64,000 nt of DNA, from contig NC_088777.1 in assembly GCF_954871325.1 (NCBI RefSeq), forward strand, positions 34,573,366 through 34,637,365, read 5' to 3'. Of this stretch, positions 23,363 to 34,200 are shown piece after piece. The first letter of the stretch is position 1. Each line of letters opens with the position of its first letter. Made by a program: the position numbers and the translations under genes. The notes below the pieces were generated by a model that saw only the letters and a list, made by a program, of their open reading frames with translations, did no database searches and was not told the origin of the DNA. The DNA is from Gordionus sp. m RMFG-2023. Its lineage: Eukaryota > Nematomorpha > Gordioida > Chordodea > Parachordodidae.

Positions 23363-24490
23363 TATTTTGAATATTCTGGCAAATCAAAAATAGAGAGCAT
23401 TGCAATCTCCTCTAACACATCAATGTCTATCGGTATTTTGAAAATATTAATTTTAGTAATGGCGCCATAAAATTTATTGTCAATTTTTAACTGTAAATTA
23501 TAAACACATCTGCAGCATAATTTTGTGAATCTTTATTAAAAAAGATTCTTCTGATTTCAACTTCATATTAACAGCATGTAGTAGATTTCCTACATGTGAA
23601 ATAATTCCAAAATATACTTCTGCCATTCATTCTTGAAAAATTTTTTCAAATGTTCGGACAGCTTTTGTAATTTATTTATGAAATATTTTTTTAAAGGTTT
23701 GTAAAATTTTAAAATTCTATCGATGGCTGGTGTTAGGAACATGTCGCAACCAACATTGGGCTGACTCAATTCTGTAAATACAATGGTTTTGCACCGAGGC
23801 ATTATATCAGAAAGCTGACATGCAATTCATTGATAATCCCGAATCTGTTATAATTACCATTATATGGTTAATTATGTCTTTGGATTATTCACTATTTGAG
23901 GGGAAAAAATTTAATAGTTTTAGTGAAACGAACGTAATTTTGTTGGAATACCGGAGGATCAAGGGAAATGTTTTAATATTTCCCTTATTAGATGCATTTA
24001 TTAGAATTACATATGTATGCCGATCTTTCAAATCTTCAAGAATTGACTTCCTGGATTCAGGTTCTAAAACATTGATGATAGCCTTGCTCATTTTTGTTTT
24101 ACAAGTAAAGTTTTATCTCGGAGGCGTTAAATATTATGGGGAAAAGATTCTACCCATATTGTGATGATAAGTAGCTCTGTGAATGTTGTACTACATGATA
24201 AGTATATACCATTGCCGCAACTGTAGTTGCATCTGTATTATTTCTTATTTTTGGAGAATATTTTAGTTTTTGAATAGATGAAAATACACTCTCCTGCACT
24301 GATTATAATAATAATGTAATTGAACTATCTAAATAAAAAAATTATCATTGAAATAAGTACAATATTATGTTATGTATTTAAACGTAATACGTGATAATTA
24401 AACGCCTATCTCTATAATGTTATTCACAAACACGATAGATTTCCAATTGCGGTAATTTTGCGGGACTTTCGCATAAAATATATTTTTTAC
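23363..24490 (-). mobile_element. hAT remnant, right copy of a convergent pair
   Basis: Minus-strand fragments: YHVVQHSQSYLSS (about 24150-24200), KAIINVLEPESRKSILEDLK and INASNKGNIKTFPLILRYS (23885-24091), TPAIDRILKFYKPLKKYF and LKKFFKNEWQKYILELF (23590-23802), then NFYGAITKINIFKIPIDI (about 23390-23470). This is the same hAT family as the left copy, with different parts kept. The two copies abut tail to tail at about 23362. Confidence 0.7.
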
Positions 24491-24934
24491 ATTTGTAAAA
24501 TTAAAATCGTTTACATTAAATAAACCAATCATACAGAAACATAAATCCTTAAAGCCCAACTAATAACCCATCCAACAAAAGTCTATGCCAATAATCATGT
24601 TTACACATTAACGCTTTCAACTCTTAACCTATAAAATATAAAATTTGACTTTAGGTGTTGAAAAGTTGTTTTTTTATATAAACTAGTAGATAGCTCTTCA
24701 AAAATGACTAGGAATGTGAATTTTTTTCGTTCTTCGATAGATGTTACCGTTTATTTAATAACCAATTTTTATTCTTTTTACCCCCTCCCTTTCAGGCCAA
24801 GTCCAACCCTTTAAGACTAAGAGTGATATTTTGTGAGTCAAAATATATTTAAATTAGCGTTTACTTGAGACCTATCAAATTTTTTTATTAATATATTACT
24901 GATTACCTATGGCTAATATTTAATATTAAAAAAT
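24491..24934. other. No gene seen
   Basis: A+T-rich spacer without recognisable features. Confidence 0.4.
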
Positions 24935-25350
24935 TCCAAGCCCGGTACAAACCCATAATAATTTTGAAAATATTTATCCAAACCCGGACTAAGACCATAA
25001 ATTTTGGTAGTTCAGAACTAAAATAAAATTTTAAAAAATATTGATGATCAGAATCAGAGATCTTCATGGCCCTTGTATTTTTGATCAGACCCAACCCTGG
25101 TCTGCAAAAAAATTTTTCTTTATATTATGAAAATATTTCTCAAACCCAGCCCAAAATAGTTATGAAAATTTTTTATCAACCCTGGTCTAACCCATAATAA
25201 TTTTAAAAACTTTTTCCCAAGCCAGACCCATAATAATTTGTAAAAGATTTTCCCAAGCCAGGTACAAGCCCATTTTAATTTTGAGGAATATTTTCCAAGC
25301 CCAGCCCAACTTCATAATAATTTTGAAAATTTATTCCAAAACCAGGAGAT
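24935..25350. repeat. Minisatellite, ~45-55 bp units
   Basis: Units built on TTTCCAAGCCCAGCCCAA and CCCATAATAATTTTGAAAA recur about eight times with much variation in length and sequence. It may be the expanded subterminal part of a transposon; no ends are clear. Confidence 0.65.
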
Positions 25351-25374
25351 AGTTAAATTTCTAATGAATTTATA

Positions 25375-25700
25375 AGTAATGAATAATGAGGGCTTACCAA
25401 AGCAGCGTACAATATCGCGCAAGCTGATGCATATGCCTTGGGCCACGGTTAAAAGAAGACAAAATGATTCTTCTGCCAAGAGTGTCAGCTTTAGTATCCT
25501 TCTCTAAAATAGCATCATGAATGCTTTGATAGAGTTCTGCGTGTAATTTGGACAGATTATTACGTATAGAATTTAATCGAAGCATTTCCTGCTTGGCATA
25601 ACTGTCCACGATATATTGGTGCAAAAGACATTTGGATCTTAGAATAATATTCTCATCATCAAGAGCAGAAAAAGTCCGTTCTAAATGGTTAAAATAAAAA
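25375..25700 (-). mobile_element. Helitron Rep-region fragment
   Basis: The minus strand reads LERTFSALDD, then HQYIVDSYAKQEMLRL, NLSKLHAELYQSIHDAI, RIILSSFNRGPRHMHQL. This matches the conserved Helitron_like_N region that precedes the Rep catalytic domain (pattern QQYVVDMYVKIE, KLRAE, ILPSSFTGSPR, M, QL). One frame is open for about 76 codons plus an upstream part. The rest of the Rep and the helicase are absent, and no Helitron ends were found. A truncated relic. Confidence 0.8.
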
Positions 25701-25939
25701 TAGCTAAAAATAAAAAAAAATAGGATTCCTGCTTATATATCTTAGAAATTTTTTTAAGTAAATTTAAAATTATTATTAATAGATGCTAAGGAAGTAAATT
25801 TGTATTAAAATTAGTTTACTAAAAATCGCTATGAGGAAAATAAGTAATCATTTTGAATATAAGTGTTTACTTTCTAGCAACTATTAATATTATTTTCAAT
25901 ATTGCCTTTAAAATATTTAGTAGATATATGCGAGATTTA

Positions 25940-27240
25940 CAATTTTTAAGGGCAAGGGAAAAAAGGAGAAGGGAAGGGAAAGGTAAAAAGGAGGAGAAAT
26001 GAGAAGCGAAAGGAAAAGAAATATGTAGAGGAAAAGATAAAGGTAAAAGGAAAAGAAAAATGTAAAGGGAAAGAAAAAATGACAGGTTAAGGAAAAGTGA
26101 AGAAAGGGTAAGGCAATAAGAGTAATTAAAAGGGAAAGGGAAGAAAAAAGAAAGTAGGGAAAGGAAAAGAGAAGAAATGGGAAGGTAATAAGAGGAATTA
26201 AAAGAGAAAGGAAGGAAAAGAGAAAGAAAAAGGAATGTAGAAAGGAAATTAAAAGGGTAGTAGGGAAAATGGAAAGAAGGGGAAAGGGAAAAAAGGAAAA
26301 GAAAAATGGCAATTAAAGGGAAAGGAAGTGGGAAGAAAGAGGAAGTTAATAAGATAAATTTTAATGGAAAAGAAGAAAAAAAGAAAGAAGGGAAAGGAAA
26401 AGAGAAGAAAGGGGAAGTTAATAAGAGAAATTAAAAGAGAGGAAGGAAAAGAGAAAGAAAAAGAAAAAGGAATGTGGAAAGGAAATTAAGAAGGGAAAAA
26501 GGGGAAATAAAAATAATAATGGTAATGAAAGGGAAAGGATTAGAGAAGAACAGAAAGAGGAAGGTAATAGGAGAAATTAAAAGGGAAAGGAAAATAGAAG
26601 AAAAGGGGAGGTAATAAAAGAGAAGAGAAAAGGGGAAAGTAAGGAAATGGAGAGGGGAAGGGAAAAGAAAGGAAATGAAAAGGGAAAAGAAAGGAAATGT
26701 AATGAAAAAAAAATAGGAAGAAAATGAGAAATTAAAAGGAAAAGAGAAATTAAAAGGAAAAGGAAAAGAGAAATGATTATGAAAAGGAAATTAAAAAGGG
26801 AAGAGGGGAAAGGGTAAGAAAAGGGGAAAGGGTAAGAAAAGGGGAAAGGGTAAGAAAAGGGGAAAGGAAGAGAAAAGAAAATAAAAAGGGTAATGAAAGG
26901 GAAAGAAGAAAGATGAAGAATAAGAGAAATTAAAAGGGGAAGGGTAAGGAAAAGTGAAATAAGGAATATGGAAAAGAAATTAAAAGGGAAGAGGAGAAAG
27001 GAAAAGAAAAGGGGATAAAAAAAGGAAAAGAAAAATGGTAATGAAAAGATAGGTAAAGAAAGAGGGAAAGAAAGGGCGAAAAGCAAAAGGAGAAGAAAAA
27101 GAAAAATGGTAAGGTAAAGAAAAAGGGAATAGAAAAAAAGAAAGAAATATGTAAAGGAAAAGATAAAAGGGAAATAAAAAGAGGTAAAGGGAAAGAAAAA
27201 GGAAAATAGAAGGAAAACGGAATATGGAAAGTAAATTAAT
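25940..27240. repeat. 1.3-kb polypurine (GA-rich) tract
   Basis: The plus strand is almost entirely A and G (AAGGGAAAGGAAAAG-type words), with only scattered T and very rare C. Local repeats include four copies of GGGGAAAGGGTAAGAAAA-like units near 26810-26870 and a duplicated AGGGGAAGTTAATAAGA-type block. Long open frames on the minus strand here are low-complexity Phe/Ser/Leu/Pro artefacts. Confidence 0.92.
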
Positions 27241-27890
27241 AAGGAAGGATAATTAACCTGCCATCTCTTTCTTTTTTGGCAATGACTGATTAATCAAAAT
27301 TTATACAATCATTAAGAGGGGTTAAGACAAGGCCTGTTTTCTAAAATAAAAACAAAATAAAAATATTAATAATGCATTGAACCTTCCAGAGGAGCCAATA
27401 TTAGGTTCAACTCTCTAGCAATAATGGGAATATCATCAGATATTGGTAAAGCTAAAACAGATGTAATCTGAAATGTAAGAAAGTATAAGTATTAGGTTCA
27501 ACTCTCCAGCAATTGTTGGAATATCATCAGATATTCGTAAAACTAAAACAGGTAAAATATAAAATGTAAGAAAGTATAAGTAAAACATGCTTAGAAAATT
27601 ATAAAAATAAATAAACATATATGCATTTTTAATATATATTTTATTTTACTAACTTATTGTTGGTAGAATTTTGAACTTCGTGATTTTTGGAATATTTATT
27701 TTGCTCATTAAAGGCCATCTCTTTCTTTGTTTGGCAATAATAGATTGACAAAAATTTGTTCAGCTATTAAGAAGTTAAGATCTGTTTTCTAATACACTGA
27801 ACCTGTAGGAGCCAATATTAGGATCAACTTTCTAGGAATTGTGGGATTATCTTCAGATATTGGTAAAACTAAAACAGTAATTTAAAATGT
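27241..27890. repeat. Unidentified segment in three partial copies
   Basis: The blocks CCATCTCTTTCTTT, GTTAAGA, CTGTTTTCTAA, GAGCCAATATTAGG, CAACT and ATCAGATATTGGTAAAACTAAAACAG occur at 27255-27470 and, diverged, at 27712-27875. A third partial copy at 27490-27560 is a direct tandem duplicate. On the minus strand the shared part reads ISDDIPIIARELNLILAP, after a splice-acceptor-like TTTTAG. Could be duplicated exons or a repeat; no family recognised. Confidence 0.4.
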
Positions 27891-28139
27891 AATTTTATCA
27901 TTTTTTAAAAATTTATTTACTTTAAATAAAATAATATATACTCTTTTTCCCAGTTATAAAAAAATAATATTTACGTTTAAAAAAAATAAATAAATACGTA
28001 CCTATGACATGACGTAGCGATGACATGGTGTAGTGAGGACTCGGAAAATTATAATATAGATACTCTTTAACGTTATAAAAACTAATAATATCTAATAAGC
28101 TTGAGGAATGTATCAACCGCCTACTCAGGAATTATCTAC

Positions 28140-29740
28140 AGGAGAAGGGGGGGGGTGTAAATTTTTTTAATTATGGAGCATTAAAAATTTATTAGAACTA
28201 AGATAAAATCTTAATATAAAATCTATTAGTAATATAAAATCTATTAGAATATTTCACATTTGGATATATGATAATTTTAAACACAAATAATAAAAGATTG
28301 GAAAATTGAAAATATTAAGAATGTTATAATATGTTTAAAAAATATTATAGCTATATAAACCGTTATGTAAATCACAATAAATATTAAATTAAATATTTTA
28401 TAATAATTAAAAAAGTTAATCAATATTCATTCATAAATGAAAATTTAATCTTCTTTGCAATTGCTCCAATTTTTTAATCTGTGTTGTGGATAAGATCTCG
28501 ATTCAATTATTTTTAAGATGTACATTTGATCGTACAAAAGATCTTCTTTGAAGATTTTTGAGCGAGATCTAGCTCAAAAATTTGAGCAAGATCTTTGAAG
28601 ATGGTAAAATTTGAAGATCTTTTATTTTTTAAAAATTTTGTGTAACGATCTTCAAAAATCTTCATGATATTTATTTTTTTACCCCTTTATTAAAAGCCCA
28701 GATGTTTTTCAATTTTCATCAAGGCAGGAGGAGATGTATAAAACATAAAAGAAATGTTATATTAATAAAATTGAAAAACATCTGGGCTTTTAATAAAGGG
28801 GTAAAAAAATAAATATCATGAAGATCTTTGAAGATCGTTACACAAAATTTTTAAAAAATAAAAGATCTTCAAATTTTATGATTTTATTTTGAGCAAATGT
28901 ACAACTCTGCATTTGATATAGGTTTTTATTCTCTATCTGTGCTTGTACTAATTGGTATCATTGCCAAAATATATAGTAATTTTAATATTTGTAAAACTTA
29001 TAAAATACATTTTAAAGTATGCAATTCTTCCACTGTATTTCTTTGAGGATTATCTACAAAAATAAATACTTCATACCACTTAAATTTTTAAATTAATTAG
29101 ACTTCAAATACATTTATTTCCTATGAATAAAATTTAGGTAAATATTTAATTTTTTAATATCAAAATTTGATATATCCTCTGATGAGTTATAGAGTATTTG
29201 TAATTGGGTAGAGACAAATGATAAATCACAAATCGATCATTGAGTCAAAATTAAATTTAAAAGTAGAATAAAAATGGTTATTTTATAGTAATTCTCAATT
29301 GAGTCCACATTTGTCAATAAAAATCGAGACTTGTGAATCTCGAACTCATATAATTTCGCTTTCTCTCAACAATTACATATCTCGAGAAATTTCTTGGTTT
29401 AAGTTGTAATATATTATTATCCGCGATTCTCACACAGCTAAATCTATTTTTTTGTAAAATATTGAGTATAATTGTTTAATAAATACTTAATTAATACATT
29501 CCAATTAAAAATATCGGCAGTCTTATTAAATCTAATTATGTATCAGCTTTAGATGAAATATGTGTTTCAGGTTATTTTAATATTTCTCCAAGGGTATACA
29601 AAATAAGGTCTTCTATCCAAAAAAATGCTACAACAGCTTGATGTATATTAATAGAAATAAATTAAATAGATTTTTTAGGTTGATAAAATTTCCTTATATC
29701 CATCAGTGTTCAAAGATTAAAAAATGTAAGAAAATAAACT
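28140..29740. mobile_element. hAT-related repeat copy A (ZMYM/TTF type)
   Basis: Long direct similarity to the element at 31974-33547: shared blocks include AAAAATATTATAGCTATATAAACC, TTAATCTTCTTTGC, GATATAGGTTTTTATT, ATTTCTCCAAGGGT and AAAATGCT, CAACAGCTT. Copy A lacks a clear CAGGCGTGTAACC-type end. The hairpin at 28605-28878 interrupts it. Confidence 0.65.
28605..28878. repeat. Near-perfect 112-bp inverted repeat with 50-bp spacer
   Basis: Left arm 28605-28716 and right arm 28767-28878 are reverse complements with a single mismatch. The 50-bp spacer includes GGCAGGAGGAG. GATCTTC/GAAGATC palindromes extend outward to about 28490. The insertion breaks hAT copy A between matched blocks. Transcription through it would give a long double-stranded stem. 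Confidence 0.9.
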
Positions 29741-31276
29741 TTAAATTTTCATGAGATAATATATTAAAATATAACAGTGACGAAGCGTCAAGTTTTTTAC
29801 TAGGGTAGATATCTAAAATTATTTATTGTCAAACCAAAAAAAATAATTAAGATTTATAAATAAGTGGAATTCGTTTTTGAGTAAAGTAAAGTGATTAATT
29901 ACTGAATTATAAAAGTTATTGATGAAATTTAAATTTTTTAATAATTGTTTTTCAATCGAAATCAAAGAAGGACTCAATAATTGATTTTGACTCATCCTGT
30001 TTCTGAAATTAGAAATGATTCTTTTAAAGATGAAAGGCCGATTTCTGCACTTGCTTTGTTGGAGCCAAAGTTAGGACATATTTGTATAATTAAAAATACT
30101 TTTTAAAACTTTCATCAAATAGGTAAATATTAAAAATCCATGACATTCTAGCTCGTAAAAAATCAATTTATATAAATAAAAATTCAATTTAAGAATTTAC
30201 ATAAACAAAAAATCAATTTAATAATTTACATAAACGAAAAATCAATTTAATAATTTATATAAATGAAAAATCAATTTTAGCATTAAGTTAATAACGAAAA
30301 AGAAATATATAAAAAAATTAATCGGGTCATCTATTATGAAACGAAATATAATTATATTTTGAAATTGAATTTATTTATTTGATGTTTTTTTTTAAATCAT
30401 CTTTTTGACGTTATAAAAACTTTATTAATTTTTTAACAAAGCGGGATTAGTTTTTTTTAACATAGTATTAAGATTATATTAATCTGAATTTTGTAAGAAA
30501 AAAGGTTTGCTTCCATGGACGTTTCGTCACCATGGGTGTAGCTAATAGCCTTTACATACAATTTCAGGATTATCAAAAAAAATTTAAAAATGATTTTAAA
30601 AATTATTTTTTTTTAAGCTAACAATTTTTTTAGTGAAAAAAATATTCAAAATTTTGAGTGGATCTTCAAATTTTTCATGGAGCTCGAGCCCCTGCGCCCA
30701 TCTCCCCTAGTGAGGCTACTGTTCACCACTGATATACAAGAAATAAGTATTTTAATTATTTTAACTTTTTGCTAATATTTAGATATACTTTGAACTTCAC
30801 AATTCATAAAGCTCTTTTACATTTTTCCAAAGATTCTTTTCTATGGCTACGCGCCTGAGCTCTATAATATTTTTTTAAAATAATTTTGCTCAAAGGATGG
30901 TGGGCTCACTGGCAAGCGTCTGGAATGCATTATAATATTATGAGAGATATATGAACTAAATTCCGATTCGTTGTGGTGGTATTTTAGGAAATATGAAAAA
31001 AATATTTGCAAATTGAAAATGAATTTCAATGGCTTGGAATATTTGGACTGATAAAATAATTATTAGATAAAATAAATCTTATTAACTCATAAGAATTGAA
31101 AGGTATCATAAATAGAGATCTTACAAAATTATATTATTATAGGACATTTTTTTCTAAATTAAATATTTAAAAAAATCTCATATTAGTTTGAGTCATATTA
31201 ATCATACGCTCCTTTTTTAACATATCTTCGTGTTCTTCTCACTTTTGCAATTTATAAATATTTCAAGCTTATTTCC
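29741..31276. other. eRF3 upstream region; short tandem repeat; no gene
   Basis: At 30150-30290 an AAAAATCAATTTA, ATAATTTACATAAACG unit of ~32-34 bp repeats about four times. The eRF3 promoter should lie in the right part, but no specific site is supportable. Near 30515-30720, CATGGGTGTAG and CCCCTGCGCCC may be ends of a small repeat. Confidence 0.4.
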
Positions 31277-34200
31277 ATGGAAGATTTTAATGAAAAAAAT
31301 GTTGCAATGACAATAAAGATGACTAAATTAAATGTTAACGCTAAGCCATTTGTTCCAAGTTAGTTTATATTATATAAACCGATATTTACCTCTTATTAGC
31401 ATATGCTGGAAAACCTATTCTAGAGAATAATATTGAAAATGCGCCTGATGGTATAGGCTTATATTTATTATTATAGTTCTTAATTAAACTATTAAGATTG
31501 GGAAAGTATGGACCAAGATAAAAATATTATCAGAAGTGTGCTTAAAGAAGACAATGGAGCTGGTGGGGGTGGAGTGAATCTGATAAATCATTTTGAAGAG
31601 GATATGGCAGATATTAAAATTAATTCAAATGTAGCTTCTGTCAATAATGATAATCATTCTGATGGAGATTATATAGAATCACATGTAAATCTTGCAGCAG
31701 ATGAACTAAATGATTTTAAAAAACCTCTCAAGAGCAATTTACATGATGAAATTTATAAAGAAAATGTAAACATTGTATTTATAGGACATGTTGGTAAGCA
31801 TAATTATTTTATAAATCTTTTTATAGATTAACATTACAAATTTTGTTAATTAATAATTCTATTTAATAATATACATACTTATAAATTAAAGCAAAATATA
31901 ATATTAATTTTGATAAAAATTTAAACATACAATATAATATTACTTAATTGCTATTATTCATTTATGTGTATATCAGGCTTGTAACCAGGAATTTTCTATG
32001 GGTGGGGGGTGTTTTATTTATTTTGAAATGATTTTATTTGAAGCATTACAAATTAATAATCATCATATAAAATTTATTGGAACTAATTATCATATAATAT
32101 TTATTAAACAAATAATAATGATAATTTTTGGACATAAATAAAAAATATTGGAAAATACAAAATATTAGTGAATAATATGGCTAAAAAATATTATAGCTAT
32201 ATAAACCAAGAATGTAAATCACATTAAAATATAAAAGTGAACATTTTATAATGATTTAGAAAGTATCATTAATAAATGAAAAATTAATCTTCTTTGCCAT
32301 TGAGCCAATTTTTAATAATTTGTTCTGTGTATTAGATTTCCATGATTAAAGCTAGTCTATTCAATCAATTTTAAGATGTTGTACCTTTGATATAGGTTTT
32401 TATTTTCTCTAATGATGAAAAAGTCTTCTCATTAATTCACTTAAATTTGACATATTTTTAATATTATGAAAATAAGAATATTCACATATATAAAAATGAG
32501 AGGAAGATTTTCTTCTAGTTCTTGGGATGCTCACCACTCAATACATTGAGTATGGGTTAATATATCATTTGATTGACCGAATAATGATCATATCCATTTT
32601 CATTAAGATTGTTATAACTTGAAAAAATATTAAATTTTAAGATTTGTGCGATCACATATTTATTATTTTTAAATAAAAAAAATATTAAAAAAAAATAAAA
32701 TATAAAGAAATAATGAGCCCTCAAAGAGAGGCAGCAACCCAACATTTGATATATCCTTGGATCAAAGGGAAGTATAAGTAGAGTATTTGTAATTGGCTAG
32801 AGACAAATAATAAATAACTAATTGATCATTGAGTCAAAATTAAATCCAAAAGTAGAATAAAAAGGTTATTTTATAGTAATCCTCAATTGAGTCCATGTTA
32901 ATATTGAAAAGATTTGTTTATCAGTGAAAGTCGAGGCTTGAATCTCATAAACATATAATTTTGCTTTCACCTCAACAACACATAAATCTTGAGAAATTCC
33001 TGGTCAATATTATCTCTTGTTTTTCTATTGTAATATAAAATTATTTGAGACAAATCCATTTTTTAGAAAATATTGCATAAATTTGTTGTAATAAATAATT
33101 TATTAATACATTTCAATGAAAAAATTGGTAATCCTATTAAATCTAATAATGTATCAGTTTAAGATAAAATATCTGTTTCAGATGATTCTGATATTTCTCC
33201 AAGGGTTACGCTCTTCTAGATCCAAAAAATGCTGTAACAGCTTTAAGGCTCCATCTTGTTGAGGCTTTTTGTAGTTTTTTTCTGTAGCATTAGCATTTTT
33301 AAAAATAATTCTAATTTGGACATCTTTTGAACACTTAATAGACTTTAGAAATTTTCTAATGATAAATTAGATAGAATTTTTTTTGGTTGATAAAATTTTC
33401 TTATATCTATCAGTATTTAAGGTTTAAAAAGTGTAAGATATAAGCTATTTGAAAAAAAACTTTTTATTGACAATTCATTAAGCCTTTTTATATTTTTCAA
33501 TCTTGCTATGGGTGGGGGTGGGGTCCCCCTCCCTGGTTACACGCCTGTTAACTAATTATGAATATAATATTAAATTTTTTTTATTATTATTTAGATGCAG
33601 GAAAGTCAACTATCGGGGGACAATTGATGTATGCTATATTTTACCATTAATTTATATAAATAATAATCAATTAAAAGTTAAAATATAAATATATATGTAC
33701 ATAAATCATTAAAGGTTCAAAAATAAATAGTTTCACCTGTTCAATCAGATATTTTTTTAATATTTACCTAAAACTGCTGATGATCAATACATATTTAGAT
33801 TCATCTATCTTTGAACCAATATCTAGACCTGTGTGCCAATGTCTCAATCGGCGGTGGCTGTATTTTTAAATTTTTTCATCAGCGTTCTGATGCGCTCCGA
33901 TTTTGCCACCGCCTAATAAATTGCCAGTGCTGGCGGAGCGATATTTATTAATGAATTATTTTTATAAATCAATGTATTACATTTTTTTATAATTTATTTG
34001 GGCGCTCTTTTCTAACACATTGTTAACATAGTTTAATTCATTTCTTAAATTATTTCCTGTCACTGCAATTTAAATTTATGTATTTTCTCATTCTCAGAAA
34101 TAGACTAAGGAATTGCAATTTTACTTAGATCAGAGTCACATAAACAATACATATTAGTAATATTATATTGATTGTTACTATAACATTAAAATATAAATTT

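Noticed and set aside
25917-27086. Two long minus-strand open frames (131 and 169 codons) of Phe/Ser/Leu/Pro
   Set aside because: They are the translation of the complementary pyrimidine tract; composition alone explains the lack of stops.
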